This document shows positions 42,984-53,162 of a stretch of 64,000 nt of DNA, piece by piece. How positions within the stretch are numbered: position 1 is the first letter of the stretch; each line of letters begins with the position of its first letter. Both the position numbers and the translations under genes were made by a program. The stretch comes from Rhizobium sp. CIAT894 (GTDB taxonomy: Bacteria; Pseudomonadota; Alphaproteobacteria; Rhizobiales; Rhizobiaceae), in NCBI RefSeq assembly GCF_000172795.2, contig NZ_CP020950.1, forward strand, positions 124,001-188,000. The letters run 5' to 3'. The notes below the pieces were generated by a model. It was not told the origin of the DNA and did not search any database. It saw only the letters and a program-made list of their open reading frames with translations.

Positions 42984-45497
42984 ATGTTCGTCGATCGCCT
43001 GTTGTCCACCTTTACCATAAGAGCAAAGGTGTTATTGGTACTTGTACCCTTGATCCTGATATTGGCGGCAGTTGGTGGGGTCGGCTTAAAAGCAACTGGC
43101 TTGCTTCAGTCTCGTCTTCGGCTTTCAAATGAGGTTCTTCAGACCTTGAGCGGGTTTCGAAGTGTCGCGGAAAGCATGAACCGCTTTTTGGCGCAAAGCT
43201 CAACGGAGTACCGAGATGAGGCGCTGACAAGTTTAAACGGGCAGAGCGCAACCATGCAGTCGCTCCAGGAAGCGGCGGCAGGTAGCGGGAGCGAAACTGG
43301 TGCGCTCGAAAACAGTGTATCGGCAATGTCCGTTATCTCGGGCAGCATCGGCCGCATGTGGTCTTTGCATAATGACGAGGAATCCGTTCGCAGCGACATT
43401 GTTTCCAACTTGTCCAAGATCAAGGAGGTCGGAGGCGCCCTTAAATTGGCTGCGGTTGATGTGCGCTCACAAGTACGCAATCAGGAGAACTCCGGGAAAA
43501 CCATGCTCCGGGAGGCTACCCGCTCACTCGATACGGCATCAGTTATGCAACACATGGCGCAAGACTTGGTGAGCTTGCCGGACGGAGCGAAGCAGCCTCC
43601 GACTGTCGCCCAGCAAGGGCTTGTGATCAAAAAGTCGCTAAAAACAGTAAAGCGGGTAGTCTCGACTGCTGACGAGCAGGCCGTTACTAAAATTGAGAGG
43701 ACTATCGCCAAGCTAATCGCCAACCCCGAATTTGTCGACCCTTCCACACGGCTTGCCGGCTCTGACCTACAGAGCTTTGCGACGAACCTGCGAGTGGATG
43801 CGATCCAGCACATGATTGAAGGAACAAATGCGATCCGGGCGTTGGATAAAGCGTTGACGGATTCCGAAATGCTTGTTGCGACGGCGACAACGATCGGGCA
43901 GGACGCCGATTCGATCGAAATCGAAATCAATAACCTGTTCCGTACAGCCAACGCAGAGAATCAGCAGCGCCTCGTTGAGCAACTTACAAAATTGGCGCGT
44001 GACACCGTTGCAGTTGGAGGCGTTGCCAGCTCGATATCTGGCTTCGATAAAATGCAGGAAGATCTATTCGCCCAGGTGGATTCTATCCAAGAGAACACAG
44101 AGAAGCTGGTCAAGATAGCGGAAGCCCGCCAAGCGCAATATTCTGAGGCGGACAAAACCGGCCAGGAGATCTGGAAAAACCTCGTAACCTTTGCAGCAAC
44201 TCAGGAAAACGATGCTCGCAATGAAAGCAATCTTGCCCGCTTGCTGTCAACTATCGCCACAGTGTCCGGCGTCTTGGTAGCCTTGGCGGCTGGCGCCGGC
44301 CTGATGGCGACGCTTCGCGCCCCGATCGAACGGATCGCGAAGCGCATGCAAGAGCTTGCAAAGGGCGATCTTCGATCGCAGATTGTCGGGCGTGACCGGA
44401 GAGACGAAATAGGTGAAATGGCTCGCGCACTCGAGGTTTTCCGTGAAAATGCTGTCTCGAAGATGGACATCGAGACACGAACGGAAGCCGATAGGAAAAC
44501 CGTTGAACAGGAGCGGATGGATCGTGAACGCGAACGCGCTCAGATGGAGGAGGAGGTCGCAACTGCCGTCACCATTCTAGGAGAGGCGTTATCTCGATTG
44601 GCGCGTGGCGACATCTCTCAAGAAATTGACCGCCAATTCCATCCCAATCTTGAGCCGCTGAGGCGCGATTTCAATCACTCGCTTTCGATCCTGAGAGAGA
44701 CAGTGTCTCATATCGACGAGAATACCAATCAAATTCAATGGGGAACCAGCGAGCTTTTCAAAGCCTCAGATGATCTGTCGCGGCGAACTGAATTGCAAGC
44801 CGCCTCACTGGAGGAGGCTGCGGCCGCCGTCGAACAGGTGACGGTCACGGTCAGAAAATCATCCGAAAATGCCTATGAAACCCAGGCTTTCGTGTCTGTT
44901 GTTAAAGAACACGCCGAGGGTGCGGCAACCATTGTGACCGATGCGATCAACGCAATGGGCAGAATAGAAGACGCGTCCCACAAGATCGGCCAAATCATTG
45001 GTTTGATCGATACGATTGCGTTCCAGACGAATCTTTTGGCACTAAATGCTGGTGTCGAGGCGGCTCGTGCTGGAGATGCCGGAAAGGGTTTTGCAGTCGT
45101 AGCCCAGGAAGTGCGCGAACTTGCCCAGAAATCATCAGCTGCAGCCCGCGAGATTCGCCACCTGATTTCGGAATCCTCTTCGGAGGTGGCGATCGGCTCA
45201 GATTACGTGGGGAAAGCAGGTGAGGCGTTACACAACATAACGGCGTCGATCTTGAAGATTTCCGATCGGATTGATCAAATCGTCAATTCGAGCCGCGAGC
45301 AAGCGGCGTCCCTCGCCGAGATCAACAATAACGTCAATGTACTTGACCAGGGAACACAACAAAACGCTGCCATGGCCGAGCAGACAAATGCCGCGGCAAA
45401 GACTCTCTCGGATCAGACTAACGAACTCAGCGAGCGGCTCGCTTCATTCAAATTGACCGAAGATAAGTCGACGCGTCGGGTTAGGTTAGTGGCGTAA
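42984..45497 (+). CDS. Methyl-accepting chemotaxis protein 2 (large sensor domain)
   Basis: 837 residues. The first membrane helix (~15-38) and second (~425-447) enclose an unusually large, mostly helical periplasmic domain of ~385 residues, the size of HBM-type (helical bimodular) sensors. HAMP and the conserved hairpin [20 protein letters not shown] follow. The C-terminus (RRVRLVA) lacks a CheR-binding pentapeptide, so adaptation would rely on other receptors. GGAGGTAAGT precedes the ATG. It lies 185 bp upstream of solute-binding protein 2, a possible ligand presenter. Confidence 0.92.
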   Translation: MFVDRLLSTFTIRAKVLLVLVPLILILAAVGGVGLKATGLLQSRLRLSNEVLQTLSGFRSVAESMNRFLAQSSTEYRDEALTSLNGQSATMQSLQEAAAGSGSETGALENSVSAMSVISGSIGRMWSLHNDEESVRSDIVSNLSKIKEVGGALKLAAVDVRSQVRNQENSGKTMLREATRSLDTASVMQHMAQDLVSLPDGAKQPPTVAQQGLVIKKSLKTVKRVVSTADEQAVTKIERTIAKLIANPEFVDPSTRLAGSDLQSFATNLRVDAIQHMIEGTNAIRALDKALTDSEMLVATATTIGQDADSIEIEINNLFRTANAENQQRLVEQLTKLARDTVAVGGVASSISGFDKMQEDLFAQVDSIQENTEKLVKIAEARQAQYSEADKTGQEIWKNLVTFAATQENDARNESNLARLLSTIATVSGVLVALAAGAGLMATLRAPIERIAKRMQELAKGDLRSQIVGRDRRDEIGEMARALEVFRENAVSKMDIETRTEADRKTVEQERMDRERERAQMEEEVATAVTILGEALSRLARGDISQEIDRQFHPNLEPLRRDFNHSLSILRETVSHIDENTNQIQWGTSELFKASDDLSRRTELQAASLEEAAAAVEQVTVTVRKSSENAYETQAFVSVVKEHAEGAATIVTDAINAMGRIEDASHKIGQIIGLIDTIAFQTNLLALNAGVEAARAGDAGKGFAVVAQEVRELAQKSSAAAREIRHLISESSSEVAIGSDYVGKAGEALHNITASILKISDRIDQIVNSSREQAASLAEINNNVNVLDQGTQQNAAMAEQTNAAAKTLSDQTNELSERLASFKLTEDKSTRRVRLVA

Positions 45498-45681
45498 GCT
45501 GCGCATCGAACGAGACTGCCACGCGTCGGATGGCCACTGTGATAGCGGCGTTCTACTGAAGGGAAATCCGCTTACGGAAGCGAAATCCGGCCTTAGGCGC
45601 TTGGTCTCCCTTTCGCCGCCCGTCTGACTGTAAAAAACCCACTTAGAGCCGATCAACCTTCAAGAGATCAACTGCTTTGCA

Positions 45682-46881
45682 ATGCTCAGAGACACGAGAG
45701 GTATCAAATCCGTGCGCATACGTGAAATTACAAGAGCCATTATTCTAATCACCGGCTTGGTGATCCCTTCTGTAGCGGCCGCCGGTGGCCTTACGGAATT
45801 GCCGCGGGAGGAACGAAAAACCTACGAGTTGCTCGATCCAAAGTTGCCTACAGGTGAATCTGTCTTCCGCACGTTTAAGGCACAGCGAGCACCGCCGTGG
45901 AAAATTGGGTACGCATCGACATATGCTGACAATTCTTGGCGTGCGAGTATTCTTGATGAGTTCACAAACAAGATTGTTCCAGCTTTCAAGAAAGCGGGGC
46001 TAGTCTCCGAGTTCATCGTCACCCAGTCAAATCTTGAAGACGCTGTCCAGATCAGGCAGATGCGGCAGATGGTAGACGACGGCGTCGATGCAATTATTAT
46101 CTGCTGTTCGAATCTCACGGCGCTTAATCCTACGATAGAGTATGCGTATTCAAAAGGAGTGCCTGTGTTCTCGTACTCTGGTTACGTAACATCGCCGTTC
46201 GCCGTCAACGCAACTGAGAACAACATGCAAGGCGGGTTTGAGGCGGCGAAGTGGCTCGCTGAAGAAATCGAAGGAAGTGGCAATGTGCTTCTCGTTTCGG
46301 GGATCTCCGGCTTTGCCTCCTCGGACAGCTTTGACGTCGGCGCAAAGAAGGCTCTGGAGTATTATCCCGAGATAAAGATCGTAGGTCATGTCGACGGGAA
46401 ATGGACAGACAAGGTCGCGCAGGCCGAGGTGCAAAAATTCCTTGCAGCGAATCCCGGTCGAATTGATGGTATTATCGTTCAGTCGGGAGCTGAGAATGGT
46501 GTTATCAACGCGGTGCGCCAGTCCGGGCGCGACATGATCCCAATCGTTCTAGGGGGCGAAGCTTCGGCAGCCTGTTACTGGCGACGGAACCCCGACTTCG
46601 TAAGCAAGAGTTTTCATTTCTGGCCGCCGCGCTCTGAGGCGGGTTTCGTATGGGACGTAATGATGCGAACTCTTGAGGGACAGGGCCCCAAAATTCAGAC
46701 AATCCTGCGGCCAGCAATTCCCAGTACCATAGAGGATGTAATGGCGGATTTGCCAGCTGATTGCGATCCTAACTCTGAGGATTGGATCGAGCCGAAGAAT
46801 ACAGCTTGGTGGTCTGCCAGCGCTGCTGCTAAATATTTCGATAACCCAGCGGATCCGCTCTCCTGGAAGCCGGCCGATTGA
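45682..46881 (+). CDS. Periplasmic solute-binding protein 2 (stand-alone)
   Basis: 399 residues. A signal peptide (AIILITGLVIPSVAAAGG, ~20-38) precedes the same fold as binding proteins 1 and 3, with shared KIGYAS, IICCSN and GGEASAACYW segments. No permease or ATPase is adjacent and no island operator was found upstream. It could use the transporter at 29.3-32.9 kb or present ligand to chemoreceptor 2 directly upstream. A GTG at 45712 is an alternative start. Confidence 0.85.
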   Translation: MLRDTRGIKSVRIREITRAIILITGLVIPSVAAAGGLTELPREERKTYELLDPKLPTGESVFRTFKAQRAPPWKIGYASTYADNSWRASILDEFTNKIVPAFKKAGLVSEFIVTQSNLEDAVQIRQMRQMVDDGVDAIIICCSNLTALNPTIEYAYSKGVPVFSYSGYVTSPFAVNATENNMQGGFEAAKWLAEEIEGSGNVLLVSGISGFASSDSFDVGAKKALEYYPEIKIVGHVDGKWTDKVAQAEVQKFLAANPGRIDGIIVQSGAENGVINAVRQSGRDMIPIVLGGEASAACYWRRNPDFVSKSFHFWPPRSEAGFVWDVMMRTLEGQGPKIQTILRPAIPSTIEDVMADLPADCDPNSEDWIEPKNTAWWSASAAAKYFDNPADPLSWKPAD

Positions 46882-47313
46882 AGATCGCATGCGGGGTCTG
46901 TGTGGAATGCGGTGCCTTCATGATCGGCTCTCGTGCAAGGTAGGCTGCGCTAAGGAATGACAGTTCAAATTGGGAAGTGCCCGGGTCGCCTCAGGAGACA
47001 TGAGACAAGCGATCCGGTTCCAACGAACATATTTGCTCCGCGGTAGCATTCTTCCTCCGGCCCTCCTCTCGCCAAACGGGACAACATACTCATTGCGCCA
47101 ATCAATCTACGTGCTGCCGCGAAGGTTGTTGCTTCGAATGTGAAAGCAAAGTTCATTTCCGACCGCACTATCCGGCTCAGGCCGACGCGCGGTTCGACGC
47201 CTTACTGACATATCTGCATCAATTTGTTGCTCGAATGATTTGGGTGGCGTTCCCGGAATTCCTGATCGGATGGATGATGCATCCTGTCTTGGCCCTCGGT
47301 AAGGAGCTTCACG
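46882..47313. other. Intergenic region, nothing assignable
   Basis: 432 bp without a recognisable gene, operator or terminator. Confidence 0.35.
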
Positions 47314-49872
47314 ATGAATTCGACTTTACAACCGCTTTGGCAACGCTCCTTTTTTCAGAAAAGGCGCAATCGCCGGAGAGACGAAGCGCTGCATCATGAT
47401 ACCTCAGCCGACCGAGGAGCGCTGCTTGAAGCATTGATCGGCGTGTTGCCCCTCCCAATTTTCTTCAAAGATCTGCGCGGTCGCTATGTCGGTTGCAACA
47501 AGGTTTTCGAAGATCTCCTCGGTCGCTCGCGCGACGAGATCATCGGGAATACAGATTTTGATCTCAGTTCAACGCAACTGGCGGAAATTTATTCTATTGA
47601 AGAGAAAGGCCTTCTTGAAAGGGGTGGAGCCCAAGTCTCCGAGCGTAAGATCGCTCTCGCAAACGGCGCCATCCTGGATGTTGTCTGCAACAAGGCAGTT
47701 TTCAGAGGTCACGACGACGAGCCCGCGGGTCTGATTGGCGTTATCATCGACATAACCGAACACAAGTTGGCGGAGCAGGAACTCAAAAACGCTCTCGAAC
47801 TAGCCCAAGGGATCGTCACCGCTATTCCAGACGTTCTGTTTGAGGTCGACGAGGATGGGCGATATCTTCAGGTCTGGACCAGAAATCCCGAACTACTAGC
47901 CCAGCAGCGGGAAATGCTACTGGGTAGGACGGTCGACCAAGTTCTTGCGCCTGATCAAGCGGCTATTGCAATGGAGGCGCTTCGAACTGCAAGCAGTGAA
48001 GGAGTTGCCTACGGTCGATGCATTAGCGTATCCTTGCCAAACGGCGAGACCCGATGGTTCGAGTTGTCGGTGGCTAGACGACCAAGCGCCGATCCTGACG
48101 CCGCCACCACGCTCCTGGCATTTTCGCGTGATGTCACGGAACGAAGGCAGGCGGAAGACGCCATCAACTCCGTGCGGACGCAATTGCTAAGTGTGCTGCA
48201 AACCATTCCTGACATGGTTTGGGTAAAGAATGTGGATGGCGTACACCTGTTGTGCAATCACGCATTTGAGCGGCTGACCGGGAAATCGGAGGCGGAGGTC
48301 GTTGGAAAAACGGACCTTGAATTGTTCGGGGCTGAGAGAGCTCACATTTCCGGAAAATCTGATGAGGCCACGATCGAAGCCGGTGGCATACTTATCGACG
48401 AGAATTGGGTGGTTTCCCCGGAGAACGGTCAGTCCATTCTTCTCGAAACACGTAAACTTGCGGTCCTCGGCGCCGGGGGAGAGGTTACAGGAGTCCTCGG
48501 GGTCTCTCGCGATGTCACGGAACTGAACGCCTCGCGGGAAAAAATCAGGCAAATGGCCTTTTACGATCCGGTGACTTCTTTGCCGAACCGCTTGCTGTTT
48601 AACGAGCGATTGCAACAGGTCGTCAGTGACGCGTCGTCTCAACGTCGGCGGACAGGGGTAATGCTGATTGACATCGACCATTTCAAAGTCGTGAACGATA
48701 CGATGGGTCACCCTGTGGGTGATCAACTACTCTGCCAGGTCGCTATCCGGCTTAAGAAATCTGTCCGCGATCTCGACACGGTTGCGCGTCTCGGCGGCGA
48801 CGAGTTCGCGATTCTGTTGCCGGAAATCCAGACAACCGACGATCTCGATTGGGTTGCGTGCTCGATCCTCGAGAGATTCAAGGAATCTTTCCTATTGGAT
48901 AGCAAGGAAGTCTACGTGTCATGCAGTGTAGGCATCGCGATCTCGCCCGACGACAGCACAGATGTCAACGATCTGGTGAAATACGCCGACTCTGCGATGT
49001 ATCTTGCCAAACGCTCGGGGAGAAACAGTTTTCGCTTTTATTCGAAGGATTTGACTGTTGGCGTGGAGGAGCGCATGCAGTTGGAATCTGAATTGCGCCG
49101 CGCTATCGAGCGCGAAGAATTGGAGCTGCACTACCAGCCCAAGGTGCTTCTGGACAGCGGCGTTATGATAGGATCGGAAGCGTTGTTGAGATGGCCTCAT
49201 CCCGAGATGGGCATGATTCCGCCGGTTCGATTCATTCCGGTCGCTGAGGATACCGGGCTGATCGTTGAACTCGGGCGATGGGTGCTGCGTGAAGCGTGCA
49301 AGACGGCGAAGGAGCTGAACGCCGATTGCCACCACCTGCACAAGATTGCAGTCAACCTTTCGGGTAAGCAATTCCAATGCTCACGGTTGGTAAACGAGAT
49401 CGCTGAAATCCTCGGTGAAACCGGTTGCCGCGCGGAATGGATCGAAATCGAAATCACGGAGAGTCTGCTTCTCGATCGGAAGGGCGAGACCCTGCAGACG
49501 CTTCTTAAGCTGCGTCAAATGGGATTTTCGATTGCTATCGATGATTTTGGCACCGGTTACTCGGCGCTCAACTATCTAGCCCGCTTCCCGATCGACACGC
49601 TGAAGATCGATCGGTCATTCATAAATAGCTCGGACAAAAGGAACGAAGAATTGGTCAAAGCGATTCTGTCCATTGCACAATGTCTTGGACAGGACGTGGT
49701 GGCGGAAGGTGTTGAGACCGCCGAGCAGGCAGCATTTCTCGCAGCGAACGGATGCGGTTCGGCGCAAGGCTTCTTTTACAGCAAGGCCCTGCCGAAGATG
49801 GAATTGATCGCTCTTTGGGTGCGCGCGTCCGCCACCGGCTTCGTTTCAGATCGTTACGCCGCTTCGCGATGA
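47314..49872 (+). CDS. PAS-PAS-PAS-GGDEF-EAL c-di-GMP signalling protein
   Basis: 852 residues with no membrane helix. Three PAS domains lie at ~30-150, ~160-280 and ~285-410. The GGDEF domain (~420-580) has an intact RLGGDEF active site and an RxxD inhibitory site five residues before it. The EAL domain (~600-845) has EALLRW and IDDFGTGYSALNYL. Both synthesis and breakdown of cyclic di-GMP are therefore possible. TAAGGAG precedes the ATG. Its place among chemoreceptors and catabolic genes suggests it links the sensed compound to the motile-sessile switch; this is inference. Confidence 0.93.
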   Translation: MNSTLQPLWQRSFFQKRRNRRRDEALHHDTSADRGALLEALIGVLPLPIFFKDLRGRYVGCNKVFEDLLGRSRDEIIGNTDFDLSSTQLAEIYSIEEKGLLERGGAQVSERKIALANGAILDVVCNKAVFRGHDDEPAGLIGVIIDITEHKLAEQELKNALELAQGIVTAIPDVLFEVDEDGRYLQVWTRNPELLAQQREMLLGRTVDQVLAPDQAAIAMEALRTASSEGVAYGRCISVSLPNGETRWFELSVARRPSADPDAATTLLAFSRDVTERRQAEDAINSVRTQLLSVLQTIPDMVWVKNVDGVHLLCNHAFERLTGKSEAEVVGKTDLELFGAERAHISGKSDEATIEAGGILIDENWVVSPENGQSILLETRKLAVLGAGGEVTGVLGVSRDVTELNASREKIRQMAFYDPVTSLPNRLLFNERLQQVVSDASSQRRRTGVMLIDIDHFKVVNDTMGHPVGDQLLCQVAIRLKKSVRDLDTVARLGGDEFAILLPEIQTTDDLDWVACSILERFKESFLLDSKEVYVSCSVGIAISPDDSTDVNDLVKYADSAMYLAKRSGRNSFRFYSKDLTVGVEERMQLESELRRAIEREELELHYQPKVLLDSGVMIGSEALLRWPHPEMGMIPPVRFIPVAEDTGLIVELGRWVLREACKTAKELNADCHHLHKIAVNLSGKQFQCSRLVNEIAEILGETGCRAEWIEIEITESLLLDRKGETLQTLLKLRQMGFSIAIDDFGTGYSALNYLARFPIDTLKIDRSFINSSDKRNEELVKAILSIAQCLGQDVVAEGVETAEQAAFLAANGCGSAQGFFYSKALPKMELIALWVRASATGFVSDRYAASR

Positions 49873-50150
49873 TGAGCGCGAATAAGGGAAAATGCACCTG
49901 TCTGATGGACGGTGATGCGGTGCGCGCTGTGAGACAACGCAACTTGAGCCTCGTCAATCTCTGAATGTCTGCGGTTTTTCGCGGAACAGGGGGCAACGCT
50001 GGGTCAACGACCATGCGTTGTGCGGCCCCGCGAGCCGCATTCTCGAATGCTCTGCTCCTACTGCGCGGCATTCGGTAGGCCGCGGAAAACGCGGTACACC
50101 GGCTCCTAAAGCAAGGCAGTCGTTCTCGATATGGCTTTCTTCAAAAATAT
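49873..50150. other. Intergenic region between the c-di-GMP gene and operator O7
   Basis: No gene recognised. Contains GC-rich fragments that look like decayed DNA. Confidence 0.3.
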
Positions 50151-50173
50151 TTGACAGATTATCATACAATCTG
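50151..50173 (+). promoter_or_regulatory. Operator O7 of the MBL-ADH-MBL operon
   Basis: TTGACAGATTATCATACAAT followed by CTG: a full TTGACAGAT half and a second ACAATCTG half. It lies 39 bp upstream of the chosen start of the first hydrolase. Confidence 0.6.
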
Positions 50174-50211
50174 CCAAAAATGTCGCCAAGCACCTGATGG
50201 GAGGAAAATCA

Positions 50212-51108
50212 GTGTCTCTTAGTATGCATCACCTGGCCAAGCTTCCGTATTTTTATCCGTTCGAATTTGGCGATGGAAAAATCACGGTACTGTCCGACGG
50301 GCCGTTAGAGCTAGGAGATCCTCGCCTGAACTTCTTGGGGGTAGAGCCACGCACGGTCAGCCTGATGCTAGAGGACAATTTCCTGCCAACGAACAAAGTT
50401 GTACTCGAGCAAAACGTGCCGCTTGTTGAGATAAATGGAAGAACAATTCTATTTGATACCGGGATGGGGTCTTCAAAAGCTTTCGGGCCCACCACAGGTC
50501 GACTCCTAGCCAGCCTGAGAGAGGCAGGTCGAGATCCGACGGAGATCGATGCGGTGGTTCTGTCGCACGCCCATATCGATCATATCGGCGGTCTGTGCGA
50601 TGCCAATGGAAGGTTAAATTTCCCGAACGCCGACATCTTCATCAGTGAGCGAGACTTCACGGACTGGACGGACGGGTCGTCGATCGATTCTTCATTTCAA
50701 TTTCAAATCGATAACGCTCGGCGAAACCTGCTTCCCCACAAGGATCGGACCTTCTTTTTCAAAGACGGCGAGGAGTTCTTGCCGGGCGTTCACGCGATTT
50801 CGGCCCCCGGCCACACGCTCGGTCATCATTGTTTTATGCTGCAGTCGGGAAACGATCGCCTCTGTTTTCTCGGCGACCTTACGCATCATCATATCCTGTT
50901 GATGGAGAGGCCGATGATGGAATTCCGATACGACACGGACCCGAAGCTGTCAGCTAGATCCCGCACGCGCGTGCTTGATATGCTGGCGACAGATCGCATT
51001 GCGGTAATGTCCTATCACTTCGCATGGCCAGGTGCCGGGCATGTGGTGCGAAACGGAGACGGATTCCGCTACATCCCCGCTCCAATGCAGTTGCTTGCAC
51101 ATCGATAA
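50212..51108 (+). CDS. Metallo-beta-lactamase-fold hydrolase 1
   Basis: 298 residues from a GTG at 50212. GGGAGG lies 8 bp upstream of it and partly inside the frame of an ATG at 50197. The zinc motif HAHIDHIGG (~110) and later metal ligands in SAPGHTLGHH and LGDLTHHH are present. The fold covers lactonases, thiolesterases and related enzymes. It leads a three-gene operon with an alcohol dehydrogenase and a second hydrolase of this fold. It is probably cytoplasmic, with the substrate unknown. Confidence 0.82.
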   Translation: MSLSMHHLAKLPYFYPFEFGDGKITVLSDGPLELGDPRLNFLGVEPRTVSLMLEDNFLPTNKVVLEQNVPLVEINGRTILFDTGMGSSKAFGPTTGRLLASLREAGRDPTEIDAVVLSHAHIDHIGGLCDANGRLNFPNADIFISERDFTDWTDGSSIDSSFQFQIDNARRNLLPHKDRTFFFKDGEEFLPGVHAISAPGHTLGHHCFMLQSGNDRLCFLGDLTHHHILLMERPMMEFRYDTDPKLSARSRTRVLDMLATDRIAVMSYHFAWPGAGHVVRNGDGFRYIPAPMQLLAHR

Positions 51109-51120
51109 GGAATTTCAAAG

Positions 51121-52248
51121 ATGCAGATACGTTCGGTAATCCTCAGGGAGTCGGGTCTGCCGAAGCCCTATTCAAATTCGAAACCTCTTAAGATTGAGCT
51201 TGTGGAACTGACGCCGCCTGGCCCCATGGAGGTGTTGGTCAAGATCAAGGCTGCCGGTGTCTGTCACTCTGACCTGTCCGCAATCAATGGGGACAGACCG
51301 CGCCCGCTTCCAGTCGCTCTAGGCCATGAGGCATCTGGCGTCGTCGCAGCCATCGGACCGAGTGTCGAGAAGGTTGAGGTTGGTGACCATGTAGTCATGT
51401 CATTTCTGCCGGTTTGTGGCCATTGCTCATATTGCGCTGAAGGCCGCGCCAGCCTCTGCGAACCGGGCTACCAGGCCAATGCTGCAGGAACGCTTCTATC
51501 CGGCGGCAAGCACATCCGTTTGAGAGGATACGAAATTAACCACCATAGCGGCGTTTCTGCGTTTTCCGAATATGCTGTCGTGTCGGCGAGCTCGGTAGTC
51601 AAAGTGACCAAAGATATCGATTTGGCGACAGCTGCTCTCTTCGGCTGTGCCGTTATGACCGGCGTTGGTGCTGTGATGAACACGTGTGGGGTCCGCCCAG
51701 GCCGTAGTGTGGCGGTAATCGGGCTCGGCGGCGTAGGCCTTTCGGCGATACTTGGCGCTGTTGCGAGCGGTGCAAGCGATATCGTGGCGATCGACCTAAT
51801 CCAAGCGAAGCTGGATCTTGCCAAGGAGCTGGGAGCGACGAAGACTTTTTTGGCCACCTCGCCGGATATTGTTGCCCAAGTAAAAGGCGCGACAAGCGGC
51901 GGGGTAGACTACGCGATAGAGATGGCTGGATCCAAAAAGGCATTCGAGCTTGCATATGAGATTACCCGGCGCGGAGGGATGACCGCTACGGCCGGACTGG
52001 CCAGCGCAAATTCCCGTTTCGAGGTTTCGCCCTTGCCGTTGGTCGGAGAGGAGAGAACGATCAAGGGCAGCTATATGGGTTCCTGCGTGCCATCGCGCGA
52101 CATACCCCGCTATATCGACCTTTACCTCAAAGGTAAGCTGCCAGTGGACAAATTGCTGTCGAGCACTGGCCCCCTTGATGAGATCAATGAGGTTTTCGAC
52201 CGTCTTGACAGGGCCGAGATCAATCGACACCTAGTCTTGATGGACTGA
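51121..52248 (+). CDS. Zinc-dependent alcohol dehydrogenase (MDR family)
   Basis: 375 residues. Catalytic-zinc ligands GVCHSD and GHEASGVV, structural-zinc cysteines in CGHCSYCAEGRASLC, and the NAD-binding turn GLGGVGLS are all present. The protein oxidises an alcohol to an aldehyde. In the AttKLM lactone pathway an alcohol dehydrogenase works between a lactonase and a succinate-semialdehyde dehydrogenase. This gene is flanked by two hydrolases of the lactonase fold, one overlapping its stop. The stop overlaps the next ATG by one base. Confidence 0.9.
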   Translation: MQIRSVILRESGLPKPYSNSKPLKIELVELTPPGPMEVLVKIKAAGVCHSDLSAINGDRPRPLPVALGHEASGVVAAIGPSVEKVEVGDHVVMSFLPVCGHCSYCAEGRASLCEPGYQANAAGTLLSGGKHIRLRGYEINHHSGVSAFSEYAVVSASSVVKVTKDIDLATAALFGCAVMTGVGAVMNTCGVRPGRSVAVIGLGGVGLSAILGAVASGASDIVAIDLIQAKLDLAKELGATKTFLATSPDIVAQVKGATSGGVDYAIEMAGSKKAFELAYEITRRGGMTATAGLASANSRFEVSPLPLVGEERTIKGSYMGSCVPSRDIPRYIDLYLKGKLPVDKLLSSTGPLDEINEVFDRLDRAEINRHLVLMD

Positions 52249-53042
52249 TGGCGGGGAGAATTCTCTTGAACGAGTGGACAGTGCTCGCCATCCATTACGG
52301 CACCGCGCAAAGACCAGTAAGTGACCTGATACTAGAGACGGATGACATTCATGATCGTCCATCACAAATCGACTACTTCGTGTGGCTGATCCGTCTCGAG
52401 GACCGATTAATTCTTGTTGACACTGGTTTCGAAGCCGGAGAGGGCGCGGCCAGAGGGCGGACCCTCTTGATCCATCCGGTGGCAGCACTGAGCAGCCTTG
52501 GCATCAAATCCAGCGATATTACTGATGTCGTTGTGACACACCTGCACTACGATCACGCCGGAAACCTCCCGGCCTTTCCTAACGCCACTTTTCACATTCA
52601 GGATCGGGAGATGGCGTATGGAACGGGGCGGTGTATGTGCCATGAGCGAATGCGTCGGCCTTTTGCTACAGAAGGTGTCGTCGACGCGGTCCGGCTCGTT
52701 TTTCAGTCACGGGTACGGTTCCATGATGGGGATGGGGAAATTGTTCCTGGATGCAGGGTGCATCTGGTTGGCGGTCACTCGAAAGGTTTGCAAGTTGTTA
52801 CGGTGGCAACAGGCGGCGCTTTGCTGGTTATCGCTTCCGACGCGCTTCATTTCCAGCACTATCTTGAAAATAACGGCGCGTTTCCCCTGTTTGCAGATTA
52901 CCTAGAGGTCATCGAGGGTTACAAAAAGCTCCGCGTCCTTGCCGGATCAAACGGACTCATCATTCCGGGTCATGACCCTGAGGTGCTACAGAAATTTTCT
53001 CCCCTTGCGCCAGACCTCCAGTTCGCTAGAGTTCTCCTGTGA
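52248..53042 (+). CDS. Metallo-beta-lactamase-fold hydrolase 2, AttM/AiiB-type lactonase-like
   Basis: 264 residues with the AHL-lactonase style motif HLHYDHAGN (~98-106), a later HSKGLQ ligand region, an Asp in SDALHFQHYL and the final PGHDPEV. Such enzymes open gamma-butyrolactone or N-acyl-homoserine lactone rings. Translationally coupled to the alcohol dehydrogenase. A dedicated quorum-quenching role is possible, but the catabolic setting favours an intermediate lactone. Confidence 0.82.
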   Translation: MAGRILLNEWTVLAIHYGTAQRPVSDLILETDDIHDRPSQIDYFVWLIRLEDRLILVDTGFEAGEGAARGRTLLIHPVAALSSLGIKSSDITDVVVTHLHYDHAGNLPAFPNATFHIQDREMAYGTGRCMCHERMRRPFATEGVVDAVRLVFQSRVRFHDGDGEIVPGCRVHLVGGHSKGLQVVTVATGGALLVIASDALHFQHYLENNGAFPLFADYLEVIEGYKKLRVLAGSNGLIIPGHDPEVLQKFSPLAPDLQFARVLL

Positions 53043-53077
53043 CCCACAATAAACCGATTGAAATTTTTTGCTGTTTG

Positions 53078-53094
53078 CAGACAATCGGGTTGTC
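53078..53094. promoter_or_regulatory. Operator O8 of gntR2
   Basis: CAGACAATCGGGTTGTC holds GACAA-N5-TTGTC, a variant of the island motif, 68 bp upstream of the second GntR start. It suggests auto- or cross-regulation. Confidence 0.45.
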
Positions 53095-53162
53095 CTACGA
53101 AACGCTCCGGCAGTATATTGATTCTGTGCGTCACTAGAAATTTCATCGAAGGTTTGTTGTGA

